From: Streptomyces fumanus
Lineage (GTDB): Bacteria > Actinomycetota > Actinomycetes > Streptomycetales > Streptomycetaceae
Assembly: GCF_014655295.1 (NCBI RefSeq)
Contig: NZ_BNBI01000015.1
Span: forward strand, 120,555 to 184,554
Reading direction: 5' to 3'
Length of the DNA: 64,000 nt
Shown: piece by piece, positions 1 through 8,248 of the stretch
Numbering within the stretch: position 1 is the first letter of the stretch
How the letters are laid out: every line of letters begins with the position of its first letter
Program-made: the position numbers and the translations under genes
Notes under the pieces: model-generated
Database searches by the model: none
What the model was told of the DNA's origin: nothing
What the model saw: the letters and a program-made list of their open reading frames with translations, nothing else

Positions 1-468
1 CCAGATGGAGCCCTCGGCCAGCTCGCTGTCCCCGCACAGCACCCATACCCGGTATCCGGTGCGGTCCAGGCGCTGCCCGGCCAGCGCGATGCCGACGCCG
101 ACGGGCAGGCCCTGGCCGAGGGAGCCGGTGGCGGTCTCCACCCACGGCAGCCGCCGCGGCGTCGGATGGCCCTCCAGGCGGCTGCCCAGCTTGCGGAAGG
201 TGACCAGCTCCTCGTCGTCGACGACGCCGGCCGCCTTGTACGCGGCGTACAACAGGGGCGAGGCGTGGCCCTTGGACAGGACGAAGCGGTCGTTGCCGGG
301 GTGGGCGGGGCGCTCGAAGTCGTAGCGCAGGTGGCGGGCGAGCAGCACGGCCATCAGGTCGGCGGCGGACATCGACGAGGTCGGGTGCCCGGAGCCCGCG
401 GCGGCCGCGGCACGGACGCTGTCGACGCGCAACTGCTGGGCCAGTTCGACGAGTTCCTCGGTGTTCAT
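1..468 (-). CDS. tkt: Transketolase, N-terminal fragment (cut by window edge)
   Basis: Reading leftward from the ATG at 468, 156 codons stay open to the window edge, so only the N-terminal part is present. The protein begins MNTEELVELAQQLRVDSVRA and carries the transketolase N-terminal signatures GSGHPTSSMSAADL (thiamine-diphosphate domain) and RFVLSKGHASPLLYAAY, then the segment ATGSLGQGLPVGVGIA. An AAGGAGAC ribosome site lies directly upstream. Transketolase moves two-carbon ketol units in the non-oxidative pentose phosphate pathway in the cytosol. It is divergent from the F420-dependent oxidoreductase gene, sharing an upstream region of about 215 bp in which I recognise no promoter. Full-length or split (two-subunit) transketolase cannot be distinguished from this fragment. 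Confidence 0.9.
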   Translation of the reverse strand, partial: MNTEELVELAQQLRVDSVRAAAAAGSGHPTSSMSAADLMAVLLARHLRYDFERPAHPGNDRFVLSKGHASPLLYAAYKAAGVVDDEELVTFRKLGSRLEGHPTPRRLPWVETATGSLGQGLPVGVGIALAGQRLDRTGYRVWVLCGDSELAEGSIW

Positions 469-683
469 GAGTCTCCTTCCGCGGGTACGGGGGCAGCGGG
501 ACCGGCACTCTCCCCGGGCCGTACGGGGCGCCCGCCCCGGGGCCGCTCGCGTGCGCGCGGGCCTTCCGCGTCCCCGTGGCCCGGTGCGGTCAAACACGGG
601 CGGCCGGCGGCGCCGGTTGCCGGCCTCCCGCGCGGGTACCCGGCCCGGGACCCCGCACGCTCACGTTCCGGAGGCGTCCCCCC

Positions 684-1637
684 ATGCCCGAGTACGGCTA
701 TTTCCTCTCGTGCGAGCAGTTCGGCCCCGCCGAGCTGATCGAGCAGGCCCGGATGGCCGAGCAGGCCGGTTTCCAGGCGCTGTGGATCTCCGACCACTAC
801 CATCCGTGGAACGACGAGCAGGGCCAGAGCCCGTTCGTGTGGTCGGTGATCGGCGCGCTGTCGCAGGCGGTGTCGCTGCCGATCGAGACGGCGGTGACCT
901 GTCCGACCGTGCGCATCCACCCGGCGGTGGTGGCCCAGGCCGCGGCGACCAGCGCGGTGATGACCGGCGGCCGGTTCCGGCTCGGCGTCGGCTCCGGCGA
1001 GGCGCTCAACGAACACGTCGTCGGCGGTGCCTGGCCGCCCGCGCGCGTGCGGCTGGAGATGCTGGAGGAGGCGATCGAGGTGATGCGCCGCCTGTTCACC
1101 GGCGAGCAGGTCACCCATCACGGCACGCACTACACCGTGGAGAACGCCCGGCTCTACACGGTCCCGGACGAGCCGGTCCCGATCGACGTCTCCGGTTTCG
1201 GCCCCGTCGCCACGGACCTGGCGGCCCGGGTCGGCGACGGCTACATCACGATGATACCGGACGCCTCGATGGTCGAGCGGTACCGCTCGGGCGGCGGCGG
1301 CACCAAGCCGGTCAGCGGCGGTACGAAGGTCTGCTACGACACCGACCCGGAGGCCGCCGTCCGGACGGTGCACCGGCTGTGGGCCAACGAGCTGCTGCCC
1401 GGCGAGCTGGGCCAGGTGCTGCCCTCGCCGAAGCACTTCGAACAGGCGCAGACCCTGGTCACCGAGGACATGGTCCGGGAGAACCGGGTCTGCGGCGACG
1501 ACGTCGACGCGCACGTGGCCGAGCTGAAGCGGTTCGCGGACGCCGGGTTCGACCGGGTGTACGTCAACCAGATCGGCCCCGACCTGCGCGGCTTCTTCGA
1601 CTTCTACCGCACGAAGGTGCTGCCCCAGCTCCCGTAG
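684..1637 (+). CDS. LLM-class F420-dependent oxidoreductase (F420-dependent G6PDH-like)
   Basis: This is a 317-residue protein starting MPEYGYFLSCEQFGPAELIE. The ATG at 684 is chosen because CCGGAGGCG precedes it and homology-like sequence starts there; longer in-frame starts read low-complexity Arg/Pro. Luciferase-like monooxygenase fold features are visible: WISDHYHPW, the flavin-side segment TGGRFRLGVGSGEALNEHVV, and the C-terminal DAGFDRVYVNQIG. It belongs to the subgroup related to F420-dependent glucose-6-phosphate dehydrogenase, which uses deazaflavin F420 as hydride carrier. The true substrate is not provable; glucose-6-phosphate is one option and fits the neighbouring transketolase. 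It converges on the holin-like gene with a hairpin between. Confidence 0.85.
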   Translation: MPEYGYFLSCEQFGPAELIEQARMAEQAGFQALWISDHYHPWNDEQGQSPFVWSVIGALSQAVSLPIETAVTCPTVRIHPAVVAQAAATSAVMTGGRFRLGVGSGEALNEHVVGGAWPPARVRLEMLEEAIEVMRRLFTGEQVTHHGTHYTVENARLYTVPDEPVPIDVSGFGPVATDLAARVGDGYITMIPDASMVERYRSGGGGTKPVSGGTKVCYDTDPEAAVRTVHRLWANELLPGELGQVLPSPKHFEQAQTLVTEDMVRENRVCGDDVDAHVAELKRFADAGFDRVYVNQIGPDLRGFFDFYRTKVLPQLP

Positions 1638-1648
1638 CCCCACCGGGG

Positions 1649-1668
1649 CCGGGGCGGTACCGTCCCGG
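1649..1668. terminator. Convergent hairpin, likely bidirectional terminator
   Basis: CCGGGGCGGT is followed directly by ACCGTCCCGG, a 20-bp near-perfect palindrome with one G-T type mismatch. It lies between the convergent stops at 1637 and 1686. There is no U-tract, as is usual in Streptomyces. Confidence 0.5.
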
Positions 1669-1685
1669 GGCGCCGGACGGCCGGG

Positions 1686-2213
1686 TCAGCTCCGGTCGTG
1701 CGGGGCCTCGGGGTCGATCTCGTCCTGGCGCGGCGCGGCCGGCCCGGTGCCGCCGGGGGCCGGGCTGCCCGCGCCGGGCGCTCCGGTGGCGCCGGAGGCA
1801 CCGCCGGGGGCGACCGGCGGCATCGGCGGGTAGGGCATGCCCAGGCCGCTGGGCGGCGCGGCGGGGGCGGTGCCGCCGACCGTGCGGCCGGGCGCGGACG
1901 GCTGGTGGGTGCCGTCGGGGCGGTGCGGCCGGGCGGCGCCGCGCAGCGCGTAGGCGACGGCGGCCAGCAGCGCGGCGGTGATCAGCGCGGCGGCCCAGTC
2001 CGGCAGCGCGAGGGCGAGCAGGAGACCCACGGCGAGCGCGAGGGCCGCGCCCGCGTACAGGGCGACGGCGCCGGACGCGGCGTACAGCGTCGCGCGGCGG
2101 CGCTGCTTGCGGGTCTGCTCGCGCAGCTCGTCCCGTACGGTCTCGCGGGCCACCTGTGCCAGTTCGTCGACCAGGTGCTTGTCCAGATGCTCCAGATGCT
2201 CCAAGCGGTCCAT
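1686..2213 (-). CDS. Phage-holin-family-like small membrane protein
   Basis: A 175-residue protein starting MDRLEHLEHLDKHLVDELAQ. A charged helical N-terminus (about residues 1-45, rich in Glu, Arg and Lys) is followed by two hydrophobic helices (about 47-66 and 70-90), then a long Pro/Gly/Ala-rich tail ending PRQDEIDPEAPHDRS. This pattern resembles the actinobacterial phage-holin-superfamily (PF07332-like) membrane proteins that are common chromosomal genes in Streptomyces. No phage genes are nearby, so a lytic role is not implied. The tail looks disordered and cytoplasmic or periplasmic orientation is unknown. Confidence 0.7.
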   Translation of the reverse strand: MDRLEHLEHLDKHLVDELAQVARETVRDELREQTRKQRRRATLYAASGAVALYAGAALALAVGLLLALALPDWAAALITAALLAAVAYALRGAARPHRPDGTHQPSAPGRTVGGTAPAAPPSGLGMPYPPMPPVAPGGASGATGAPGAGSPAPGGTGPAAPRQDEIDPEAPHDRS

Positions 2214-2282
2214 GCCGGACGGGTACCCGCGACCCGGCGGTCCATGGGCGGGCCGCCCGCCGCGCCAACTAGGCTCCCCCGT

Positions 2283-2630
2283 ATGGACATTCTGGGAGCC
2301 ACACTGCGCATCTGTGTCGACGACCTGGACAAGGCGATCCCCTTCTACGAGGGACTGGCCGGGGGCCGGGCCCTGCGTTTCGAGCGCGGTGGGGTGCAGG
2401 TCGCCGCGATCGGCTGCTTCCTGCTGATGAGCGGGCCCCCCTCCGAGCTGGACCTGCTGCGCAAGGTCGCCGCGACCATCGCCGTGACGGACGTGGCGGA
2501 GACCGCCCGGGTGCTGGCGGACCTGGGCGCCGACATCATCGCCGGCCCGGTGCCGACCCCGGTGGGCCGCAATCTGATCGCCCGTCACCCCGACGGCATG
2601 GTGTACGAGTACGCCGACCGCCGTCCGTGA
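2283..2630 (+). CDS. VOC/glyoxalase-family protein
   Basis: A 115-residue single-domain protein starting MDILGATLRICVDDLDKAIPFYEGLAGG. The pattern 'D-x-x-KAIPFYEGLAG' followed by a short beta-rich domain ending in HPDGMVYEYADRRP is that of the vicinal-oxygen-chelate fold (PF00903-like). Such proteins bind a metal and act as dioxygenases, glyoxalases or resistance binding proteins; here no substrate can be assigned. It is divergent from the holin-like gene with about 70 bp between starts. A strong hairpin separates its end from the convergent acetyltransferase gene. Confidence 0.8.
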   Translation: MDILGATLRICVDDLDKAIPFYEGLAGGRALRFERGGVQVAAIGCFLLMSGPPSELDLLRKVAATIAVTDVAETARVLADLGADIIAGPVPTPVGRNLIARHPDGMVYEYADRRP

Positions 2631-2636
2631 ACCGGT

Positions 2637-2665
2637 GGCCGGGCGGGGCCGGTCCCCGTCCGGCC
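2637..2665. terminator. Convergent hairpin terminator
   Basis: GGCCGGGCGGGG (2637-2648) pairs with CCCCGTCCGGCC (2654-2665) across a 5-nt loop, with one G-T wobble. It fills the gap between the convergent stops at 2630 and 2669. Confidence 0.6.
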
Positions 2666-2668
2666 GGA

Positions 2669-3220
2669 TCAGCCGGCGGCGGACTCGGCGGTGATCGCCC
2701 ACCGCTGGTGGTCGCGCCAGGCCCCGTCGACGTAGAGCATCTTCGGTGAGAAGCCCTCCAGGCGGAAGCCGCAGGAGCGGGCCAGGGCGATGGACGCGGC
2801 GTTGCCGGGCTGGACGTTGATCTCCAGCCGGTGCAGGCGCATCGGTCCGAAGGCGTACCGGACGACGAGGCCGAGGCCCTCCTTCATCAGCCCCCGGCCA
2901 GCCGCGTGGGCGAAGGCGCCGTAGCCGAGCGCCCCGCTGAGGAAGCCGCCCTCGACGATGTTGTTGATGTTGATGAACCCGGCGATCGCGCCCCCGGCGG
3001 CCTTCTCGCACACCAGGAACCCGGCCTTGGCCGGGTCCTCGATCAGCCGCCCGGCGTACCGGGCGTACGCCTGCGCGCTGTCCGGCGGGAAGAGCCAGGG
3101 GTGGTGCAGGTCCTTGCTCTCCCGGGCCCGCGCGGTGAACTCGGCGGCGTCCGCGTGGGTGAAGTGGCGCAGGCCGGTCCGGGGGCCCTCGATCAGGTAG
3201 CGCGGCGGGGTGTGCGGCAT
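2669..3220 (-). CDS. GNAT-family N-acetyltransferase (RimJ/RimL type)
   Basis: A 183-residue protein starting MPHTPPRYLIEGPRTGLRHF. The RimJ/RimL-type layout is visible: an N-terminal 'LRHFTHADAAEF' strand-helix, the acceptor-side segment AIAGFININNIVEGGFLSGALGYG, the acetyl-CoA-binding helix AHAAGRGLMKEGL and the C-terminal AASIALARSCGFRLEGF motif, which is typical of ribosomal-protein and small-molecule acetyltransferases of this family. The family transfers acetyl from acetyl-CoA to an amine; the substrate is unknown. It lies just upstream of the S9 peptidase gene on the same strand with about 22 bp between that gene's start region side and this stop reversed, so it is not obviously co-transcribed. 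Confidence 0.85.
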   Translation of the reverse strand: MPHTPPRYLIEGPRTGLRHFTHADAAEFTARARESKDLHHPWLFPPDSAQAYARYAGRLIEDPAKAGFLVCEKAAGGAIAGFININNIVEGGFLSGALGYGAFAHAAGRGLMKEGLGLVVRYAFGPMRLHRLEINVQPGNAASIALARSCGFRLEGFSPKMLYVDGAWRDHQRWAITAESAAG

Positions 3221-3242
3221 CCGGCCAGCCTACGCCGGGCGC

Positions 3243-5195
3243 TCAGGTGGTCAGTTCCAGGGTGGGGATGCCCCGCGGGTCGATGCCGAACACCTGCGCG
3301 TACAGGGAGAGTTCGGCCTCCAGGGCGCGGACCATGGTCTCCGCGCGCCGGAAGCCGTGCCCCTCGCCCGCGAAGGCGAGGTAGGCGTGCGGCACCCCGC
3401 GCCCGGCCAGGCGGGCGAGGAACCGCTCGCACTGGGCGGGCGGGCAGATCACGTCGTCCAGGCCCTGGAGCAGCAGGAACGGGACGGTGATCCGGTCGGC
3501 GTGCTCGGCGGGCGAGCGTTCCGCGTACCGGGCGGGCACCTCGGCGTACGGGCCGATCAGGGACTCCAGGTAGCGGGACTCGAAGTCGTGGGTGCCGCCG
3601 GCCTGCCACTCGGTCAGGTCCAGCACGGGGTAGCTGATCGTGCCGCAGGCGTAGACGTCGGTGCCGGCCAGGGAGGCGGCGGCGGTCCAGCCACCCGCGC
3701 TGCCGCCGCGCACGGCGAGCCGGTCCGGGTCGGCGGTGCCCTCCTCGGCGAGGGCGAGGGCGACGGCCGCGCAGTCCTCCACGTCGACCACGCCCCACTG
3801 CTCGCGCAGTTGCTCGCGGTACCGGCGGCCGTAGCCGGTGGAGCCGCCGTAGTTGACCTCGGCGACGCCGATGCCGCGGGAGGTGAAGTAGGCGATCTCC
3901 AGGTCGAGGACGAGCGGCGCCCGGCTGGTGGGCCCGCCGTGCGCCCAGATGACGTACGGCGGCAGTTCGTCGCCGGGCGCGACGCACTCCGGGTTGTGCG
4001 GCGGGTAGACGTGGGCGTGGATCTCCCGGCCGTCGGGTCCGGTGAAGGTGCGGATCTGCGGTTCTGGGTAGTGCACCGGGTCGACGGCGTCGTCGTGGGC
4101 GGCGCCGATCACCCGGGCGCGGCCGGTGCGGGCGTCCAGTTCGACCACCTCGTAGGCGCTGCGCGGGCTGGCGCCGACGGCGGCGATCCGCTCGCCGTGG
4201 GTGGCCAGGGCGGGCGCGAACTCGGTCCAGGGGCCGGCCGCGTCGACGACCTCGCCGGTCTCGGGATCGAGGATGCCGAGCGCGGTGGCGCCCCGGCCGT
4301 GCACGACGGCGATCAGTCCGTTCTCCAGCGGGGCGAACCAGCGCATGCCCAGCTTCCACAGCGGCCCGCCGAACTCCTCCTCGCGGGGACACAGCGGCCG
4401 GCCGTCGCGGTAGAGGTTCCACCAGCCGGTGCGGTCGGAGGCGTACAGCAGGGCGCCGTCGGGGGCCCAGTCGACCTGGGCGATCGACTCCTGGGGGCCG
4501 CCGGCGACGGTCTCCGGCGGGCCGAAGACGCCGTCGGGGCCGATGTCGGCGACCAGCAGTTCGGTGCCGTCCCACGGCATCCGGGGGTGGTCCCAGGCCA
4601 GCCAGGCCGCCCGCCGCCCGCCGGGCGCGAGACGGGGGCCGGTGACGAACCGGTGCCGTTCGGGGGTCAGTTCGCGTACCGCGTCCCGGTCCTCGGCGGC
4701 CGAGCCGTCCAGCGGTACGGCGGCCGGTACCCGGCGCACGTCGGTGGGGCCGTCGCCGGTGAACTCCTCCAGCACGCACCACACCTCGCCGCGCTCCACC
4801 AGCACCCGCGGCTCGGCCCAGCGCAGCCCGCCGCCCACCGGCGACCGGGGGGTGAGGGGCCGGGGCTCGCCGCCGGGCGCGCAGCGGTACAGCCGCTGGT
4901 CGGCGAAGTTCACGAACACGATGAGCGGGCCGTCGGCGGTGACGGCGGCGTCCCAGGGCCGGCCGCCGTACTCGATGACCCGGCTGCGCACGTTCCACGG
5001 GGCGGGCAGCAGGACCTCCTCGCCGCCGTCGGCGCGCCGCCGCACCAGGGTGCGCCGGCCGTCCTCGGTCGGCCGGGGCGCGGTCCACCACACCTCGTCG
5101 CCGACGAAACCGACGTCCTCGGGCCGCCCGTCGTGCGCGGCGGCGAGCGCCGCGTCGATCGGTGACGGCCACGATCCGTACGCCAGGGTCCGCAC
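3243..5195 (-). CDS. S9-family prolyl-oligopeptidase-like serine peptidase
   Basis: A 650-residue protein. I choose the GTG at 5195 (VRTLAYGSWPSPIDAALA) because GGGAGACA precedes it; a start at 5288 would overlap the upstream M20 gene and read an Arg/Ser-rich stretch. The N-terminal half (to about residue 370) is a beta-propeller-like region. The C-terminal alpha/beta-hydrolase domain carries the catalytic triad in VRGGSAGGWTAA (Ser nucleophile), LQGLDDVICPPAQ (Asp) and FAGEGHGFR (His). The family cleaves short peptides; there is no signal peptide, so it acts in the cytosol. It is the last of three peptidase genes in a row (M55, M20, S9), which suggests peptide salvage or turnover. Confidence 0.9.
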   Translation of the reverse strand: MRTLAYGSWPSPIDAALAAAHDGRPEDVGFVGDEVWWTAPRPTEDGRRTLVRRRADGGEEVLLPAPWNVRSRVIEYGGRPWDAAVTADGPLIVFVNFADQRLYRCAPGGEPRPLTPRSPVGGGLRWAEPRVLVERGEVWCVLEEFTGDGPTDVRRVPAAVPLDGSAAEDRDAVRELTPERHRFVTGPRLAPGGRRAAWLAWDHPRMPWDGTELLVADIGPDGVFGPPETVAGGPQESIAQVDWAPDGALLYASDRTGWWNLYRDGRPLCPREEEFGGPLWKLGMRWFAPLENGLIAVVHGRGATALGILDPETGEVVDAAGPWTEFAPALATHGERIAAVGASPRSAYEVVELDARTGRARVIGAAHDDAVDPVHYPEPQIRTFTGPDGREIHAHVYPPHNPECVAPGDELPPYVIWAHGGPTSRAPLVLDLEIAYFTSRGIGVAEVNYGGSTGYGRRYREQLREQWGVVDVEDCAAVALALAEEGTADPDRLAVRGGSAGGWTAAASLAGTDVYACGTISYPVLDLTEWQAGGTHDFESRYLESLIGPYAEVPARYAERSPAEHADRITVPFLLLQGLDDVICPPAQCERFLARLAGRGVPHAYLAFAGEGHGFRRAETMVRALEAELSLYAQVFGIDPRGIPTLELTT

Positions 5196-5211
5196 TGTCT
5201 CCCCCACTCCC

Positions 5212-6534
5212 CTAGGCCGTGCGCAGGAACCGGTCGAGAACGCGGACGCCGAAGTGCAGCGCCTCGACGGGTACGCGTTCGTCGACACCGTGGAAGAGGG
5301 CCTGGTAGTCGAAGCCCTCCGGAAGTCTCAGGGGCGCGAAGCCGTAGCCGGTGATGCCCAGGCGGGAGAACTGCTTGGCGTCCGTGCCGCCCGACATGCA
5401 GTACGGCACCACGTGCCCCTCGGGGGCGAACTCCTCGACGGCGGCCCGCATCCGGGCGTACGTCGGCGAGTCCACCGGCGCCTGGAGGGCGACCTCGCGG
5501 TGGGCGAACTCCCAGTCCACGTCCGGTCCGGTGAGCCGGTCCAGGGTGGCGCGGAACTCGTCCTCGGCGCCGTACAGGAAACGTCCGTCGACGTGGGCGA
5601 CGGCCTCGCCCGGGATCACGTTGACCTTGTAACCGGCGTCCAGCATGGTCGGGTTGGCGCTGTTGCGGACGGTGGCCTCCACCAGCTCGGCGGCCGGGCC
5701 CAGCTTCTCCAGCAGCGCCTCGACGTCGCCGAGATCGGGGTCGACGCCGTACAGGGCGGCGAGTTCGGTGAGGGCCGCGCGGACGGTGGGGGTCAGCCGC
5801 GCCGGCCACTCGTGGGCGCCGATCCGGGTGATGGCCGCGGCGAGCCGGGTGACCGCGTTCTCCCGGTTGACCTTGGAGCCGTGTCCGGCCCGGCCGCGGG
5901 CGGTCAGCTTCAGCCAGCCGGTGCCGCGCTCCCCGGCGGCGATCGGGTAGAGCTGCCGCCCGGCGCCGTCGTGGAAGGTGAACGCCCCGGACTCGCTGAT
6001 GCCTTCGGTGCAGCCCTCGAACAGCTCGGGGTGCCGGTCGGCGAGGAACCCGGAGCCGTCCTCGGCGCTGGCCTCCTCGTCCGCGGTGAACGCGATCACC
6101 AGGTCCCGCCGGGGCCGTACGCCCTGCCGGGCCCAGCTCCGCAGCACGGCGAGGATCATCGCGTCCATGTTCTTCATGTCGACCGCGCCGCGGCCCCAGA
6201 CCACCCCGTCGCGGACCTCGCCGGAGAACGGGTGGACGCTCCAGTCGGCGGCCTCCGCGGGCACCACGTCCAGGTGGCCGTGGACCAGCAGCGCCCCGGC
6301 GGACGGGTCGGTGCCCTCGATCCGGGCGACCACGTTGGTGCGGCCCGCGGTGCGCTCCAGCAGGGCCGGCTCGGTCCCGGCCCCGGCCAGCGCCTCGGCG
6401 GCGTACTCGGCGGCCGGGCGCTCCCGGCAGTCGCCGCCGCCCCGGTTGGTGGTGTCGATCCGGATCAGCTCGGAGGTGAAGCGGACCACCTCGTCGAGCG
6501 CCTGTCCGTCCGGGCCCCCGCCGTGCTCAGCCAT
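5212..6534 (-). CDS. M20-family metallopeptidase/amidohydrolase
   Basis: A 440-residue protein starting MAEHGGGPDGQALDEVVRF. Zinc-ligand motifs of the M20 family are in order: LVHGHLDVVP, GRGAVDMKNMDAM, FTADEEASAEDGSGF (the catalytic Glu pair) and CMSGGTDAKQF, with the dimerisation-domain segment RAGHGSKVNRENAVTRL between. The ATG at 6534 is preceded by GTGGAGGAG and sits inside the last codons of the M55 gene (8-bp overlap, 6527-6534), so the two are probably translationally coupled. The family hydrolyses peptide or acyl-amino-acid bonds. The product is cytosolic as judged by the missing signal peptide. Confidence 0.9.
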   Translation of the reverse strand: MAEHGGGPDGQALDEVVRFTSELIRIDTTNRGGGDCRERPAAEYAAEALAGAGTEPALLERTAGRTNVVARIEGTDPSAGALLVHGHLDVVPAEAADWSVHPFSGEVRDGVVWGRGAVDMKNMDAMILAVLRSWARQGVRPRRDLVIAFTADEEASAEDGSGFLADRHPELFEGCTEGISESGAFTFHDGAGRQLYPIAAGERGTGWLKLTARGRAGHGSKVNRENAVTRLAAAITRIGAHEWPARLTPTVRAALTELAALYGVDPDLGDVEALLEKLGPAAELVEATVRNSANPTMLDAGYKVNVIPGEAVAHVDGRFLYGAEDEFRATLDRLTGPDVDWEFAHREVALQAPVDSPTYARMRAAVEEFAPEGHVVPYCMSGGTDAKQFSRLGITGYGFAPLRLPEGFDYQALFHGVDERVPVEALHFGVRVLDRFLRTA

Positions 6535-7360
6535 ACTGCTCCTCCACCGCCGCCGACGCGATCGTGGTGACCGCCTTGAAGGTCCGGATCGCCTCGTACA
6601 TCGTGCCGGTGGTGTACCCCACCTTGCGTTCGCCGATCCGTGCCACGCCCGGGACGACGGTCGAGGCATCCGCGAGGTGCTCGGCGTCGAACTCCACGGC
6701 GACGCCGAACGGACCGCCGGACACCGGCTCGTGGCGCACCGCGAGGGCCGTGGCGTCCTGGGCCGCGGCCCGGATGTCCGCGGCGGTGCGGGCCGGGGTC
6801 CGGCACACGGCCGCGTACCGCGACACATGGTCCTTCACCGCGACCTTGCGGGCCTCCGGCGCGTAGCCGAGCGCGTCCTCGCAGGCCACGTCGTCGCCGG
6901 TGACCAGCACCACCGGCACCCCGTACTCGGCGGCGACCCGCGCGTTGAGCAGGCCCTCGCTGGCGCGTACGCCGTTCAGCCAGACGCCGGTGATCTGGTT
7001 GGCGAGGTAGGTGTGGGCGAGGACGCCCGGCATGCCGGCGCCCGCGTGGTAGCCGACGAAGGCGATGCCGTCCACGTCGCCGTGCTGCACGCCCTCCACC
7101 ATGGACAGCGCCTTGTGCCGGCCGGTGAGCATCAGCGCCCGTTCGTCGAGCTGTTCCAGCAGCAGATTGCGCATGGTCCAGTGCGCCTCGTTGACGAGGA
7201 CCTCGTCGGCGCCGCCGTCGAAGAAGCCGCGCACGGCCGCGTCGACGTCGGAGGTGAACAACGCCCGGCACCGCTCCCACTGCGGCGTCCCCGGCAGCAC
7301 ATCGGCCGGCCAGGTCACCCCGGTGGCGCCCTCCATGTCGGCGCTGATGAGGATCTTCAT
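6527..7360 (-). CDS. M55-family metallopeptidase (D-aminopeptidase, DppA-like)
   Basis: A 277-residue protein starting MKILISADMEGATGVTWPAD. The N-terminal 'SADMEGATGV' matches the M55/DppA signature SxDMEGxxGV, and the metal-site segments NEAHWTMRNLL and HTYLANQITG follow. The N-E-A-H stretch departs from the D-x-H more often seen there. DppA-type enzymes are zinc D-aminopeptidases that remove D-amino acids from peptides such as D-Ala-D-Ala, forming a decamer. The gene heads an overlapping minus-strand run M55-M20-S9, which supports a role in degrading peptides, possibly cell-wall derived. Confidence 0.88.
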   Translation of the reverse strand: MKILISADMEGATGVTWPADVLPGTPQWERCRALFTSDVDAAVRGFFDGGADEVLVNEAHWTMRNLLLEQLDERALMLTGRHKALSMVEGVQHGDVDGIAFVGYHAGAGMPGVLAHTYLANQITGVWLNGVRASEGLLNARVAAEYGVPVVLVTGDDVACEDALGYAPEARKVAVKDHVSRYAAVCRTPARTAADIRAAAQDATALAVRHEPVSGGPFGVAVEFDAEHLADASTVVPGVARIGERKVGYTTGTMYEAIRTFKAVTTIASAAVEEQYG

Positions 7361-7415
7361 GGTCCGCCACGTTACGCGCCGCGCGGGGAACCGGCCAGCG
7401 GCAACGGACACCCGG

Positions 7416-8141
7416 TCAGGCCGCCCGCCCGGCCACCAGCCAAAGGGAGGGCAGCGCTATCCGGGTGCCGTCGGGGCGGTGCTCCGTGGTGAGCAGGGGC
7501 AGTTCGCCGCGGGCCAGCACGGTGAGGCCGGCGGTGCGCAGGTGGTCCGGTACGGCGGCGTCGGTGAGTTCGCCGGGGGCGATGCCGTGCCGCAGTACCG
7601 GCGCCAGCTTGGGCGGCGGGCCGCCGGGGGCGCCGGCCAGCTCGGCGAGGACCGCACCGGCCGCCTGGGCGGGCTCGACCAGGAAGGCCCGGCCGCGCTC
7701 CCCGAGCAGCGCGGCGAGCCCGTCGGCCAGCGCCTGCCGGTCGCCGGGCGGGCACTGGTGCAGCACGCCCCGCAGATAGACGTTGGCGTCGCCGAGTTCG
7801 GCGTGCAGGGCGCGGGCCGCGTCCCGGTCGGTGGCGTCGAGCTGCCGGTACCCGGCCTGTCCGGCGGGGTCGGCGCGGCGGGCCCGGTCGAGGGCGGCGG
7901 CGGCCAGGTCGACGCCGATGACGTGCGGGAAGCGGTCGGCGAGGTAGCGGGTCTGGGTGCCGTTGCCGCAGCCGAGGTCGAGCAGCGGCAGGCCGGGGTC
8001 GGCGAGGCGGGGCGCGAACAGGGCGAGGTGCCGGCCCACGGTCAGGGCCGGTTCCGCGTCCCAGAACACCGCCCCCGGACCGTCGGGGGCCTCCGCCCAG
8101 AATCCCTCCCAGGCGTCCCGGTACCGACTGGTCACGCTCAT
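7416..8141 (-). CDS. Class I SAM-dependent methyltransferase
   Basis: A 241-residue protein starting MSVTSRYRDAWEGFWAEAPD. Motif I is LLDLGCGNGTQTRYL, followed by the acidic loop VIGVDLAAAALDRARR. The 'SxRYRDAWEGFWAEAPD' opening and the late 'LPSLWLVAGRAA' end are typical of Streptomyces small-molecule methyltransferases of unknown substrate. It lies 55 bp upstream of the M55 gene on the same strand and could be read with it. No target can be inferred. Confidence 0.85.
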   Translation of the reverse strand: MSVTSRYRDAWEGFWAEAPDGPGAVFWDAEPALTVGRHLALFAPRLADPGLPLLDLGCGNGTQTRYLADRFPHVIGVDLAAAALDRARRADPAGQAGYRQLDATDRDAARALHAELGDANVYLRGVLHQCPPGDRQALADGLAALLGERGRAFLVEPAQAAGAVLAELAGAPGGPPPKLAPVLRHGIAPGELTDAAVPDHLRTAGLTVLARGELPLLTTEHRPDGTRIALPSLWLVAGRAA

Positions 8142-8248
8142 GCCCGACTCCCCAGGGTGCGACGGCCGTGTCCGGCCCGCCGCGCGGGACGGGCCAGTAC
8201 GGTGTATCGCCGTCCGCGCCGCTCGACAAGCGGGGCGGGCGCCCCGGT

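Noticed and set aside
5196..5288. Longer start for the S9 peptidase
   Set aside because: The added 31 residues are compositionally unlike the family and overlap the M20 gene's 3' end; the GTG at 5195 has a good ribosome site.
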